Shown here: positions 14,230 through 23,063 of the stretch, piece after piece
Position numbering within the stretch: the first letter of the stretch is position 1
Layout of the letters: every line of letters begins with the position of its first letter
NCBI GenBank assembly: GCA_021847345.1
Contig: JAJZTW010000034.1
Coordinates: 1 to 39,179 of the forward strand
DNA length: 39,179 nt
Direction of reading: 5' to 3'
From: Pseudomonadota bacterium
GTDB taxonomy: Bacteria; Pseudomonadota; Gammaproteobacteria; Burkholderiales; Burkholderiaceae_C
Translations under genes and position numbers: made by a program
Notes under the pieces: model-generated
What the model was told of the DNA's origin: nothing
The model's input: the letters and a program-made list of their open reading frames with translations, nothing else
The model's database searches: none

Positions 14230-16605
14230 TCAGCCCACCCGCCGCGCAGCCGGCAGCTGCGCCAGCTGCCACCAGCGCAGGCGCTGCTGCTTGCGCGCCT
14301 TGACCTCGTACATCGCGGCGTCGGCGCGGCGCAGCAGCGTGGCGGCGTCGTCGCCATGCCCGGGGTGCAGGGCCAGTCCCATGGACAGCCCGATACGCCC
14401 GTTGCGGGCCTGACCGAGCTCGAACTCGGCCTCCACCGCATGGTGCAGGCGGCGCAGCGCGATGTCGATCTGCAGCACGGCGTCGTCGGGATCGAGATCC
14501 TCGATCACCACCACGAATTCGTCGCCCCCCAGGCGAGCGATGAAGTCGCCCGCGCGCAGCAATCGCCGCAGGCGCTGCGCCAGCTGTTGCAGCAGCAGGT
14601 CGCCGGCGGCGTGGCCGAAGCTGTCGTTGACCGGCTTGAAGTCGTCGAGGTCGATCAGGCCCACGGCAAGCGAGGTGCCGCGACGCGCGGCACGCGCCAT
14701 GGCCTGCGGCAGGTGCTGCTCGAACGCGAAGCGGTTGGGCAACGCGGTGAGCATGTCGTGCCGCGCGCGATGCGCCTCTTCCGACTGCAGGCTGCGCAGG
14801 CGCTGCTTGAGATCGAGTTCGTCGAGCCCGTGGCCCAGCAGCTCGCACACCTGCTCGCAGGTTTCCAGCGTGCGCTCGCCGAAGGCGTCGCGCACCGGGG
14901 CCACGAACACCAGCACGGCCCACACGCGGCCCGCGCGCCGCACCGGAACCACCAGCACGGCTTCCCAGGCATGGCGCATCATGGCCGAGTGCCATGGCGT
15001 GCCGCGATGCGCGTCCAGGCTGTCATTGCGCAATACGGCGCGCCCCTCGCGCCAGGCGCGTGCCGGCAGCGAGCGCGCGTCGTCGACATGCGCCCGCAAC
15101 TCGGCCACCACGGCGCTGCCTGGCCCGGCCAGGGCCAGGGTCTGGAACCAGCCGTGGGCGTCCGGCCGGCGCAGCGCCGCGGCGTGAAACGGCGTGTCCT
15201 GCACCAGGCGCTCGCAGGTCTGCTGCAACATCTGCATCTCGTCGCGCGAGCGCAGCACCACGTCGCCCTCGGCCAGCAGCGCGCGATACACGCGCTGCAG
15301 CTGCTCGCTTTCCTGGCGCTGCAGCTCACGCGCCGTCACGTCCACCACGGTCCACACCGAACGCGCGTCGTCCAGTCGCACCCCGATGAGGTCGCACCAC
15401 AGGCGCGCACCGTCGCGTCGCAGCATCGGAACCGCCGACAGACGCAGCTGGCCGTCGCGCTCGAGCCCGTCATAGGCCGTCTCCACCACATTCCAGCCTG
15501 CGTCGTCGCCGACGATGTCGCGCAGCGGCAGCGCCTCGAGCTGCTGCGCCTCGGCATGGCCGAGCAACTGGGCCATGCGGGAGTTGGCGAACAGGCAGCG
15601 CCGGTCGCGAATCACCGCCACGCCGGCGTCGGTGTGGTCGACCAGCGCCTTGTTCAACTGGCGCAATTGCAGGTGCTCCAGGCCGAGCTCGATGTCGTGC
15701 ACCAGTTCCAGCAGCAATTCCTGCAGCGCAGCGTCGAAAAACCCCTGCTCGCCGCTGTACAGCGTGAGCACGGCCAGCATCGACTGCCCGCGCCGGATCG
15801 GCAGCACCGCGCTGCCCTGCAGCCCGTGGGCCTCCGCACGCTCGCGCCAGGGGTGCAGCATCGGATTCGCCGCGAAACTGACGTTGAAATAGGCCCGCTG
15901 CTCGCGCCAGCAGCGCCCGGTCGTGCCCTGCCCCAGCGCGCTGGCCTCGTCCACCGAGACCTCGAGGCCGTCGAGATAGGCCCGAGCCGGACCCGCCGCA
16001 CCGATGACGCGAATGCGCGAAGCCTCGTCGGGGCTGCCCATCCACGCCAGCAGCACGCCGGCGTGACGCACCGCCAGCTCGCACACCGAGCACAGCAACT
16101 GGTATTCGGATTCGGCCTGCGCCATGGCCTGGCTGACCTGGGCCAGGAAGGCGCGGTAGCTGGCCAGGCGAGCGTTGACACGGCCCAGGCGATCCTGTTC
16201 GGTGACGTCGGTGCCGATGGCGACCAGGTACGCGGGTTGGCCTCGGGAATCGTCCAGGATGGTGTTGTTCCAACGCAACAGACGAACCTGCCCACCGGCT
16301 CCGATCCAGTGATTGGTCACCAGCCGGGGAATGCTGCGCGTGCGCATGGCCTCGAACCAGCCACGCACCGCGGGCAACTCGTCGCCGGGAATGAACCGCT
16401 CCCAGTAGAACGGCTCGCCGCAGGCCTGCGCGCTGGCGTGGCCGGTGAACTCCTCGGCGGCGTGGTTCATGCGAACGATGCGCCCGTCGGCGTCGATGAC
16501 CAGCGCGATCGCGCCCAGGGCATCGAACAATGCGTCGGCGAAAGCAGGCGCCTGCGCGCTACTGGCGGCGCAGGTCGCCTCGGTGAACGGGGCGGCGGGA
16601 GGCAT
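14230..16605 (-). CDS. Diguanylate cyclase with PAS and GAF sensor domains
   Basis: A 791-residue cytoplasmic signalling protein. Domains in order: PAS (about 20-135, with IALVIDADGRIVRMNHAAEE and IGTDVTEQDRL), GAF (about 150-300), a second PAS (about 315-430, ending VVDVTAREL), a second GAF-like domain (about 450-600) and a C-terminal GGDEF domain (about 615-775). The GGDEF domain is intact, with RHDMLTALPNRFAFEQ at its start and ARLGGDEFVVVIED at the active site. The product-inhibition site RAGD lies five residues before GGDEF, so c-di-GMP feedback is expected. No EAL domain is present. The ATG at 16605 was chosen; an ATG at 16653 would add 16 basic residues. It follows cheB by 75 nt, which suggests the same transcript. 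Confidence 0.92.
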   Translation of the reverse strand: MPPAAPFTEATCAASSAQAPAFADALFDALGAIALVIDADGRIVRMNHAAEEFTGHASAQACGEPFYWERFIPGDELPAVRGWFEAMRTRSIPRLVTNHWIGAGGQVRLLRWNNTILDDSRGQPAYLVAIGTDVTEQDRLGRVNARLASYRAFLAQVSQAMAQAESEYQLLCSVCELAVRHAGVLLAWMGSPDEASRIRVIGAAGPARAYLDGLEVSVDEASALGQGTTGRCWREQRAYFNVSFAANPMLHPWRERAEAHGLQGSAVLPIRRGQSMLAVLTLYSGEQGFFDAALQELLLELVHDIELGLEHLQLRQLNKALVDHTDAGVAVIRDRRCLFANSRMAQLLGHAEAQQLEALPLRDIVGDDAGWNVVETAYDGLERDGQLRLSAVPMLRRDGARLWCDLIGVRLDDARSVWTVVDVTARELQRQESEQLQRVYRALLAEGDVVLRSRDEMQMLQQTCERLVQDTPFHAAALRRPDAHGWFQTLALAGPGSAVVAELRAHVDDARSLPARAWREGRAVLRNDSLDAHRGTPWHSAMMRHAWEAVLVVPVRRAGRVWAVLVFVAPVRDAFGERTLETCEQVCELLGHGLDELDLKQRLRSLQSEEAHRARHDMLTALPNRFAFEQHLPQAMARAARRGTSLAVGLIDLDDFKPVNDSFGHAAGDLLLQQLAQRLRRLLRAGDFIARLGGDEFVVVIEDLDPDDAVLQIDIALRRLHHAVEAEFELGQARNGRIGLSMGLALHPGHGDDAATLLRRADAAMYEVKARKQQRLRWWQLAQLPAARRVG

Positions 16606-16664
16606 GACGGGCGATTTTCGTACAAGATTAACGCGCCGGCGCCGCGGCGGCATGCGCCCCGGGT

Positions 16665-16679
16665 CCCCCGAAGCGGGGG
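16665..16679. other. Hairpin between cheB and the cyclase gene
   Basis: CCCCCG - AAG - CGGGGG directly abuts the cheB stop codon. It has no T-run. Short C/G hairpins of this form also occur within the larger intergenic repeats of this window, so it may be a remnant of one. It could give partial termination or protect the 3' end of the che transcript. Confidence 0.4.
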
Positions 16680-16680
16680 G

Positions 16681-17778
16681 TCAGCGCCGCGCGTACTCGA
16701 CCATCGCCACGGGAATGTCGGACAACGCCAGCACGCGCTCGGCCGCGCCCAGCTTGATGGCCTCGCGCGGCATGCCGAACACCACGCTGCTGGCTTCGTC
16801 CTGCGCCACGGTGCGCGCGCCGGCCTCGCGCATGACCAGCAGGCCGCGCGCGCCGTCGTCGCCCATGCCGGTCATCAGGATGCCCAGCGCGTTGCGCCCG
16901 GCGGATTGCGCCACCGAGCGAAACAGCACGTCGACCGACGGGCGGTGGCGGTTGACCGGGGGTCCGTCGCGCACCTCGGCGTGGTATTGCGCTCCGCTGC
17001 GCCGCACCTGGAGGTGCCGCCCCCCCGGCGCGATCAGCACCGTGCCGGCGAGCAGCCGGTCGCCGTCGCGCGCTTCCCGCACCTGCAGCGCGCACAGGCG
17101 GTCCAGGCGCTCGGCGAAGGCGGCGGTGAACTTCTCCGGCATATGCTGCACCACGGCGATCGCCGGCAAGGTCGCGGGCAGCGCCAGCAGCACCCGCTCG
17201 AGCGCCGTGGTGCCCCCGGTGGACATGCCCATGGCGATGATCTTCTCGGTGCTGTCGTGCACGGCCAGCGGCGCCGCCGGCGGCATCGCCGGCAAGGGCT
17301 GCGCGGGCGCCGCCGGGCGGCGCGCGGCGCGTGCCAGGTGCGAGGTGTTGGCGCGCGCCGCAGCGCGGATGGTCTGGGTCAGCTCGGCGGTGTGCTCGAG
17401 CAGGAAATCCTTCAATCCCACGCGGGGCTTGGTGACCACGCTGAAGGCACCCGCGGCCAGGGCGTCCAGCGTGAGTTGCGCGCCCTGCTCGGTCAGCGTC
17501 GAGCAGATCACCACCGGCAGCGGGTGCTGCTGCATGATCTGGCGCAGGAAGGTGATGCCGTCCATGCGCGGCATCTCCACGTCCAGCACCAGCACGTCGG
17601 GCCAGCCTTCGCGCTGCATGCGCTGCAGCGCGAACAGCGGGTCGGGAGCGACGCCGGCGATCTCGATGCCGGGGTCGCGCGCGAGCACCGCCTGCAGCAC
17701 CTGGCGCACCACCGCGGAGTCATCCACGATGAACACCCGCAGGCGCGCGCCGGGCGCCGGAGTCGAAGGGGCATTCAT
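16681..17778 (-). CDS. cheB: Chemotaxis protein-glutamate methylesterase/deamidase CheB
   Basis: A 365-residue two-domain enzyme that removes methyl groups from chemoreceptor glutamates and deamidates receptor glutamines. The receiver domain (about 12-130) has the acidic pair Asp19-Asp20 in [11 protein letters not shown], phospho-acceptor Asp66 in [12 protein letters not shown] and Lys117 in VVTKP. A proline/alanine linker leads to the esterase domain with the triad Ser186 ([10 protein letters not shown]), His212 (VVQHMPEKF) and Asp308 ([11 protein letters not shown]). All catalytic residues are present. The ATG at 17778 overlaps the cheD stop by 4 nt. It is the last of a cheR-cheD-cheB set. 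No cheA, cheW or cheY is in the window, so its kinase is encoded elsewhere. Confidence 0.97.
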   Translation of the reverse strand: MNAPSTPAPGARLRVFIVDDSAVVRQVLQAVLARDPGIEIAGVAPDPLFALQRMQREGWPDVLVLDVEMPRMDGITFLRQIMQQHPLPVVICSTLTEQGAQLTLDALAAGAFSVVTKPRVGLKDFLLEHTAELTQTIRAAARANTSHLARAARRPAAPAQPLPAMPPAAPLAVHDSTEKIIAMGMSTGGTTALERVLLALPATLPAIAVVQHMPEKFTAAFAERLDRLCALQVREARDGDRLLAGTVLIAPGGRHLQVRRSGAQYHAEVRDGPPVNRHRPSVDVLFRSVAQSAGRNALGILMTGMGDDGARGLLVMREAGARTVAQDEASSVVFGMPREAIKLGAAERVLALSDIPVAMVEYARR

Positions 17779-18338
17779 CGGACTGACTCCGTCTGGGTGT
17801 GCTGCGCGCCCTGTCCCCAGAAGCGCAGGTAGGCGTCTCCGCTCCACAGCTCGAACACCAGGTTGCGGTGGCCCTGGCCGCCGAGATGCTCGGCGCGCAG
17901 GCGCAGCCCGTGCTGCAGCACGAGGGCCCGCCCGGCCGCGACGTTGCGGTGCGGAACATCCGAGCCGCCCTTGTCGTCGCCGAACATGCGCCCGCCGCCG
18001 AACAGCTTGGCCTCGAATTCCCGCGGATCGGCTCCAGCCGCGCGCATGCAGCGCAGGAACAGCACCATCGCCTCGTCGGCGTAGCGCCCGTCGAGCTGCG
18101 CGCCGTGCCCGCCGCGCCCGTGGCCGGCCAGCCCGCCCCGCGCATACAGGTTGCGCGTGGGCAGCATGTAGTGGCAAAGCCCGCCGACGCGCAGCCGAGG
18201 GTGCCACACGGCGATGGCCACGCACGAGCCCAGCAACGTACGCACGCGCGTGCGCCCGGCGCCGAAATGCCACTGCCCCGGCTGCAGGAACACCTCGTCC
18301 GGCTCCTCCAGCATCGGCGACGCCTGTGGCTGCGTCAC
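17775..18338 (-). CDS. cheD: Chemoreceptor glutamine deamidase CheD
   Basis: A 187-residue receptor-modifying enzyme that deamidates specific glutamines of chemoreceptors. The catalytic Cys39 lies in [12 protein letters not shown] and His56 in GLCHYMLP, the two most conserved CheD motifs. The [10 protein letters not shown] segment and GRNVAAG-like stretch [16 protein letters not shown] also match. The GTG at 18338 overlaps the cheR stop codon by 4 nt and matches the coupling pattern of this operon. An in-frame ATG at 18314 would shorten it by 8 residues and cannot be excluded. It sits between cheR and cheB, the usual arrangement in Burkholderiales. Confidence 0.94.
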   Translation of the reverse strand: MTQPQASPMLEEPDEVFLQPGQWHFGAGRTRVRTLLGSCVAIAVWHPRLRVGGLCHYMLPTRNLYARGGLAGHGRGGHGAQLDGRYADEAMVLFLRCMRAAGADPREFEAKLFGGGRMFGDDKGGSDVPHRNVAAGRALVLQHGLRLRAEHLGGQGHRNLVFELWSGDAYLRFWGQGAQHTQTESVR

Positions 18339-19144
18339 GTCGCCGCCCCCGCGCGCCGGCGGTACACGGCCGGCTGCACCGCCTGCAGCTCGCCTTCCAT
18401 GCCACCGAGGCTTTCCGAATGACCGATGAACAGGTGACCGCCGGGGCGCAGCGACTGCGTCAGGCGCGCGACCAGGGAGCGCTTGGTCGGCGCGTCGAAA
18501 TAGATCATCACGTTGCGCAACCAGATCAGGTCGAAGCGCCCGAGCTCCGGCCAGGCCCCGTTCAGGTTGACGCTCTCGAAGCGCACGCGCTCGCGCAGCC
18601 AGGACTGCACCGCCAGGCGCCCCTGCTGGGCGCCCACGCCGCGCAGGCAGTAGGCCTTCAGGTACGCCGGGGGAACTCGCTGCGCGCGCTCCATCGGGTA
18701 CACGCCGGCGCGCGCGAGTTGCAGCATGCGGGTGCTGATGTCCGAGGCCACGATTTCCCACGGGCGCGAACCCATGCGCTCGGCGAGCACCATCGCCACG
18801 CTGTAGGGCTCCTCGCCGCTGGAGCAGGCGGCGCTCCACACGCGCAGCGGGCGCGACGCGTCGGCCGCCGGCACGATGTGCTCGGCCAGGTAGGCGAAAT
18901 GCCTCGGCTCGCGGAAAAAGTAGGTTTCGTTGGTGGTCAGCAGGTCCACCGCCTGCTGGCGCTCGGAGGCATCGCGCCGCAGGTATTCCAGGTACTGCGT
19001 GTAGCTGGTGTGGCCCAGCGCCTGCAGGCGCCGCGCCAGGCGGCTGCTGACCAAGGCCTTCTTGGAGGCGGGCAGGTGGATCCCGGCGGCATCGGCCATC
19101 AAGCGGCTGAATCCCTGCAGTTCCTGGTCGGTGAGAGCTTGCAT
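18335..19144 (-). CDS. cheR: Chemotaxis protein methyltransferase CheR
   Basis: A 269-residue S-adenosylmethionine-dependent enzyme that methylates chemoreceptor glutamates. The N-terminal helical domain begins with [20 protein letters not shown]. The linker motif [16 protein letters not shown] and the SAM-binding motif [17 protein letters not shown] follow. DIWLRN-type sequence appears as [13 protein letters not shown], and [12 protein letters not shown] is the conserved C-terminal segment. The ATG at 19144 lacks a clear ribosome site. A GC-rich inverted repeat (19164-19189) lies just upstream, followed by two tandem intergenic repeats. cheR is therefore the first gene of its transcript, cut off from any other che genes. 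Confidence 0.97.
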   Translation of the reverse strand: MQALTDQELQGFSRLMADAAGIHLPASKKALVSSRLARRLQALGHTSYTQYLEYLRRDASERQQAVDLLTTNETYFFREPRHFAYLAEHIVPAADASRPLRVWSAACSSGEEPYSVAMVLAERMGSRPWEIVASDISTRMLQLARAGVYPMERAQRVPPAYLKAYCLRGVGAQQGRLAVQSWLRERVRFESVNLNGAWPELGRFDLIWLRNVMIYFDAPTKRSLVARLTQSLRPGGHLFIGHSESLGGMEGELQAVQPAVYRRRAGAAT

Positions 19145-19195
19145 GGCGACGCGTGGAAAAAGGGCGGCGCCCCGGGTCCGGAGCGCCGCGCAATA

Positions 19196-19281
19196 TGAGA
19201 GTGCCCCCAGGGCCGGGCCTGGGGCCCGACCCGCCCCCCCGTGGGGGTCGAGAAAACTTGGGGCGGCCCTGCGTTTTCTCG
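19196..19281 (+). repeat. Structured intergenic repeat, copy A1
   Basis: The first of two nearly identical tandem units, of 86 nt. It contains CGGGCC - TGG - GGCCCG, then CCCCC - CGT - GGGGG, then an 8-bp stem GAGAAAAC (19250-19257) / GTTTTCTC (19273-19280) around the 15-nt loop TTGGGGCGGCCCTGC. It differs from copy A2 by one extra C in the C-run. It lies in the divergent gap between cheR and the HDOD gene. Confidence 0.92.
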
Positions 19282-19366
19282 TGAGAGTGCCCCCAGGGCC
19301 GGGCCTGGGGCCCGACCCGCCCCCCGTGGGGGTCGAGAAAACTTGGGGCGGCCCTGCGTTTTCTCG
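19282..19366 (+). repeat. Structured intergenic repeat, copy A2
   Basis: The second tandem unit, 85 nt, directly abutting A1. The stem is GAGAAAAC (19335-19342) / GTTTTCTC (19358-19365) with the same loop. It is followed by TGAGA, the opening of a further unit that then stops, 20 nt before the HDOD gene start. Both copies occupy the region where promoters of cheR and the HDOD gene would be expected. Confidence 0.92.
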
Positions 19367-19386
19367 TGAGACTAGCATCGAGCGCC

Positions 19387-20844
19387 ATGCGCAACACCAG
19401 CCCTCCGATGCCCGCCGCCCCCGCAACCGCGCCGACGCCCGCCGCCGGCGAGAGTTTTCGCGAGCTGGCGCGCTCGATCGCCGAGCGCGACCTGCCCGCC
19501 TTCGGGCTGACGCTGCGCGAACTGTTCCAGGCCACCGAGAGCGAGAGCACCTCGGGGCGCCAGATCGCCGACATCGTGCTGCGCGACCCGGCGCTGACCT
19601 CGCGCGTGCTGCGCGCCGCCAACGCCGCCCACCTGGGAATGGCCGGGCAGGCGCGCGTGGCCACCGTCAGCCGCGCGGTGGTCGTGCTCGGACTCAACCC
19701 CATCCGTTCGCTGTGCGTGTCCGCGCTGACCGTCGAGGTGATGACGGCCGGGGCGCGACAGGCACAACGGGTGCAGCAGGCGCTGGGCCGGACCCTGCAC
19801 GCCGCGGTGCAGGCACGCGACATGGGCCTGCGCAGGCAACTCGGCAAGGAGGCCGCCGAGCAGTTGTTCGTCGAGGCCCTGCTCGCGGGTATCGGTGAAC
19901 TCGCGTTCTGGTGCTTCGGCGGGGCGCATGCGCAGCGCCTAGACGAAGCGCTGCGCGCCGGGCAGGACGAACAGGCCGCGCAGACCGCCATCCTCGGAAC
20001 CTCGCTGCAGACCTTCGGGCGCGAACTGCTGCACGCCTGGAATCTCGATGCCGTGGTTCGCGACAGTCGCGAGGTGCTGCTGGCACGCCGGCTGAGCCGC
20101 GCCACCGCGGCCGGCGATATGCGCGAGGGCGCCTGGCAGCGGCCCGGGGTGCACGAGGCCGTGCACGACATCGCGCGCCTGCTCGGCAGCCCCGAGACCG
20201 AGACCCTGGCTCGCCTGCGGGACAACGCGCAGCAGGCGCTGGAACTGGCGCGCGCGCTCGGCGCGCACGACGCCGCCGCCGGCATCCCGTCGTCGGGCGG
20301 CGAGGCCGCGCCGCCGCCGGATGCCGCGCCCGAGCCGGCTGGCGGGCAGGTCGAGCCCGACCCGCGGCTGCAGTTGCGGGTGCTCACCGAGATGGGCCAG
20401 GTGGCGCGCTCGCGCAAGGAAGTTCCGGTGCTGCTGCACACCTGCCTGGAAGGCCTGCACCGCACCGTGGGCCTGGACCGCTGCGCGCTGTGCCTGCTCA
20501 ACCCGGCACGCAACCGTCTGGTTGCACGTATGGTCATCGGCCCCGACAGCAACGAGTTGCACGAGCGCCTGCAATGGGACTGGGACCTCGGCTTCGAGAC
20601 CCGTGCCGGGGTGCAGGCACCGCGCTGGCTGGGCCGCGACCCCGCCGAGCCGGCCCTGCTGCTGCGCGCCAGCGGCGCCAGCCAGGCTTTTGTCGCGCCT
20701 TTCGCGGTGGACGGACAGTTCCTGGGGCTTTTCTATGCCGACCGCCAGCCCTCGGCGCGCGAGCTGACGCAGGAGCAGTTCGACAGCTTCCAGAGCTTCG
20801 TTTCGCTGGCGCAGGTGATCGTGCGCTCGCTGCCGCGGGCCTGA
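19387..20844 (+). CDS. HDOD domain protein with C-terminal GAF domain
   Basis: A 485-residue cytoplasmic signalling protein. The HDOD domain (about residues 20-215) shows DLPAFGLTLRELFQATESES, then DIVLRDPALTSRVLRAANAA and VSRAVVVLGLNPIRSLCVSA, and lacks the catalytic His-Asp pair of true HD hydrolases, as is normal for this family. After an Ala/Pro-rich linker (about 280-315) a GAF domain follows (about 320-485), with LHRTVGLDRCALCLLNPARN and AFVAPFAVDGQFLGLFYADR. The ligand is unknown. HDOD proteins often tie into c-di-GMP and chemotaxis circuits, which fits the neighbouring che genes and GGDEF protein. The ATG at 19387 was chosen; a GTG supplied by the repeat at 19366 is in frame but unlikely. 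Confidence 0.88.
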   Translation: MRNTSPPMPAAPATAPTPAAGESFRELARSIAERDLPAFGLTLRELFQATESESTSGRQIADIVLRDPALTSRVLRAANAAHLGMAGQARVATVSRAVVVLGLNPIRSLCVSALTVEVMTAGARQAQRVQQALGRTLHAAVQARDMGLRRQLGKEAAEQLFVEALLAGIGELAFWCFGGAHAQRLDEALRAGQDEQAAQTAILGTSLQTFGRELLHAWNLDAVVRDSREVLLARRLSRATAAGDMREGAWQRPGVHEAVHDIARLLGSPETETLARLRDNAQQALELARALGAHDAAAGIPSSGGEAAPPPDAAPEPAGGQVEPDPRLQLRVLTEMGQVARSRKEVPVLLHTCLEGLHRTVGLDRCALCLLNPARNRLVARMVIGPDSNELHERLQWDWDLGFETRAGVQAPRWLGRDPAEPALLLRASGASQAFVAPFAVDGQFLGLFYADRQPSARELTQEQFDSFQSFVSLAQVIVRSLPRA

Positions 20845-21058
20845 AGCCACGGGTTCGTGCTGTTGCCGCTTTGCAACAAACGACCCCGCGCAAGCCGGCC
20901 ATGAGGCGCTTTGGCGGGGGTATGCGCTTAGGATTGTCTCGTCTGGCATTGATCGTCCCCGCTTTCCTGAGGGCCGGACAAAGCAGCGTCTCGTTCCTCG
21001 CGAACGAGATCGAGCATCAAAACGATCCAAAAGGATCACAACTCTGGAGATGTTCACG

Positions 21059-22201
21059 ATGAAAAAATCCCTGATCGCGCTGGCCGTGTTCGGCGCTTTC
21101 TCCGGTGCCGCCTTCGCTGACGGCAGCGTGCAGCTGTATGGCCTGATCGACCTCGGCGTGACCCACTTCACCGGGATCGCCCAAGGCAACATCAAGAACG
21201 CCCCCGCCGGCACCCCGACCGTCAGCTCGACCGGGCTGAGCTCCGGCGTGGAGTCGGGCTCGCGCATCGGCCTGAAGGGCACCGAGGACCTGGGCGGCGG
21301 CGTCAAGGCCATGTTCGACGTCGAGACCGGCTTCTGCGCTGCGGGTACCGGCCAGGGCGGCGTGGTCGGCACGGCCAACTCCGGCACCTCCTACTGCACC
21401 GGCGGCCCCAACGGCGGCTTCATGCAGCGCCAGAGCTGGGTCGGCCTGAACGGCAACTTCGGTACGGTGATGGCCGGCCGCATGTACACCAACCCGTTCA
21501 ACAACGAAGCCAACATGGACCCGTTCGGCTACGGCCTGACGGGCAACATCGGCAACCTGGCGCTGGGCGTGCCGCGTAGCCAGCAGACCGTCGTGTACAT
21601 CACGCCGGATCTGTCGGGCTTCACCGGCAACATCGCCTACGTGTTCGACGCCGTCGGCCAAGGCACCATCACCAGCAGCACGCCGCAGACCTCGAAGGTC
21701 CCGCGCGCCGTGTCGGTCGACGGCCAGTACGCCAACGGCCCGGTCCTGGTCGGTGCTTCCTACACCCAGGCCTCGAACCTGCTCGCCAACCCGACGACCC
21801 AAGTCAACGACGGCAAGAACACGCTGTGGCAGCTGTTCGGCTCCTACGACTTCGGCGTGGCCAAGCTGTCGGGCATCTACGAGAAGTCCAGCAACGACTA
21901 CAGCGCCACCTACCCGGACGCGAAGTTCTACATGCTGGGCGTGACCGTGCCGGTGGGCCCGGGCGCCATCCTGGCGTCGTACAGCCACGTGGACAACGGC
22001 ATGACCGACGGTCAGGCGAAGCAGTACGCCGTGGGTTACACCTACAGCCTGTCGAAGCAGACCAACCTGTACGCGTCGTACGCCCACATCACCAACGGCA
22101 ACGGCACGTACTACGGTGGTGGCGACTCCACCGACGGTTTCCACGGCGTGGCCGGCCAGAGCGCCAACGGCCTGGGCGTGGGCATCCGTCACCAGTTCTG
22201 A
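21059..22201 (+). CDS. Gram-negative porin, general diffusion type
   Basis: A 380-residue outer-membrane trimeric beta-barrel porin of the betaproteobacterial OmpC-like family (Porin_4). The signal peptide MKKSLIALAVFGAFSGAAFA is followed by DGSVQLYGLIDLGVTHFTG, the standard first strand. Also visible are SRIGLKGTEDLGGGVKAMFD with the downstream QRQSWVGLNGNFGTVMAGR, and PNGGF before the constriction-loop region. The final strand ends GVGIRHQF with the terminal Phe required for barrel assembly. ATG 21059 was chosen because GGAG at 21046-21049 is well placed for it and too close for an alternative start at 21050. It is a single-gene unit with a 214-nt leader region upstream, where no clear promoter could be assigned, and a strong terminator. 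Confidence 0.96.
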   Translation: MKKSLIALAVFGAFSGAAFADGSVQLYGLIDLGVTHFTGIAQGNIKNAPAGTPTVSSTGLSSGVESGSRIGLKGTEDLGGGVKAMFDVETGFCAAGTGQGGVVGTANSGTSYCTGGPNGGFMQRQSWVGLNGNFGTVMAGRMYTNPFNNEANMDPFGYGLTGNIGNLALGVPRSQQTVVYITPDLSGFTGNIAYVFDAVGQGTITSSTPQTSKVPRAVSVDGQYANGPVLVGASYTQASNLLANPTTQVNDGKNTLWQLFGSYDFGVAKLSGIYEKSSNDYSATYPDAKFYMLGVTVPVGPGAILASYSHVDNGMTDGQAKQYAVGYTYSLSKQTNLYASYAHITNGNGTYYGGGDSTDGFHGVAGQSANGLGVGIRHQF

Positions 22202-22255
22202 TCGACGCGAGTCGATGCAGTACGGGCCGCGCCGCCTTCGGGTGGCCGGCTCCTG

Positions 22256-22281
22256 AAAGCCGCCTTCGGGCGGCTTTTTTT
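22256..22281 (+). terminator. Intrinsic terminator of the porin gene
   Basis: GCCGCC - TTCG - GGCGGC, extended by A/T pairs, forms a stable stem with a UUCG tetraloop. It is followed by a run of seven T. It lies 54 nt past the porin stop codon and is the clearest Rho-independent terminator in the window together with the one at 23745-23776. Confidence 0.93.
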
Positions 22282-22358
22282 CGCCCCACGCGCAAGGGAG
22301 GCCGCGGCTTTTGCGCGACAATGAATCCTGCGCGCAACCAGACGCATCGCCCCCGATC

Positions 22359-23045
22359 ATGACCGCCAGCCCGTCACCGCGCCGCGCTCGCGCGCGGCCC
22401 ATCGATTCGTTGCCGGACCGCCTGCTCAGCGTGGCCGACAACGCCCTGAAGACCCTTGTCGGCGGCCTGCACCCATCGCGCCCGATGCCACAGCCCGCAG
22501 TCGCGCTGCGCCAGGCGCAAACCGACGAACTCGACGCCGAGCAGCGAGAGTTGTCGGGGCGCCTGATGCGGGTCAACCATGTCGGCGAGATCTGCGCCCA
22601 GGCGCTCTACCAGGGGCAGGCGCTGGTGGCTCGCGATCCGGCGCTGCACGAGCATTTCTCGCAGGCCGCGCGCGACGAATGCGACCACCTGGCCTGGTGC
22701 AGCCGGCGCCTGCAGGAACTCGACTCCCGCCCCAGCCTGCTCGACCCGCTGTGGTACGCCGGAGCGCTCGCGCTGGGCGCGCTGGCGGGCAGTTTCGGGG
22801 AAAAGCTCAGCCTGGGTTTTGTGGTCGAAACGGAGAATCAGGTGGAGCAGCACCTGGCCTCGCACCTGCAGCGCCTGCCGCAGGCCGACGTCGAGTCGCG
22901 CGCCGTGGTCGAGCAGATGAAAAGCGACGAGGTACAGCACGCGCTGGCGGCCGAGAAACTCGGCGCGCTGACGCTGCCCGCCCCGGTACGCTGGGCCATG
23001 CGCGGGGCGGCCAAGGTCATGACCACCACCGCGCACTGGATCTGA
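22359..23045 (+). CDS. coq7: Demethoxyubiquinone hydroxylase Coq7 (CAT5/UbiF-type)
   Basis: A 228-residue membrane-associated di-iron monooxygenase for the last ring hydroxylation of ubiquinone biosynthesis. The ligands of the four-helix di-iron site are all visible: Glu77 in [11 protein letters not shown], Glu107-x-x-His110 in RDECDHLAW, Glu159 in [11 protein letters not shown] and Glu191-x-x-His194 in [27 protein letters not shown] is the conserved hydrophobic segment. The ATG at 22359 gives an N-terminus of normal length for the family. Betaproteobacteria commonly use Coq7 in place of UbiF. It converges on osmC with only 18 nt between. Confidence 0.96.
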   Translation: MTASPSPRRARARPIDSLPDRLLSVADNALKTLVGGLHPSRPMPQPAVALRQAQTDELDAEQRELSGRLMRVNHVGEICAQALYQGQALVARDPALHEHFSQAARDECDHLAWCSRRLQELDSRPSLLDPLWYAGALALGALAGSFGEKLSLGFVVETENQVEQHLASHLQRLPQADVESRAVVEQMKSDEVQHALAAEKLGALTLPAPVRWAMRGAAKVMTTTAHWI

Positions 23046-23063
23046 TGAGCCCGCGGCGAGGAA

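Noticed and set aside
16665..16679. Intrinsic terminator after cheB
   Set aside because: The hairpin has no T-run on either strand and resembles fragments of the intergenic repeat family, so it was recorded only as a hairpin.
20845..21058. Promoter for the porin gene
   Set aside because: Candidate hexamers such as TTGGCG (20911-20916) and TAGGAT (20929-20934) are only 12 bp apart, so no promoter is claimed; the region is left as a long leader with no gene.
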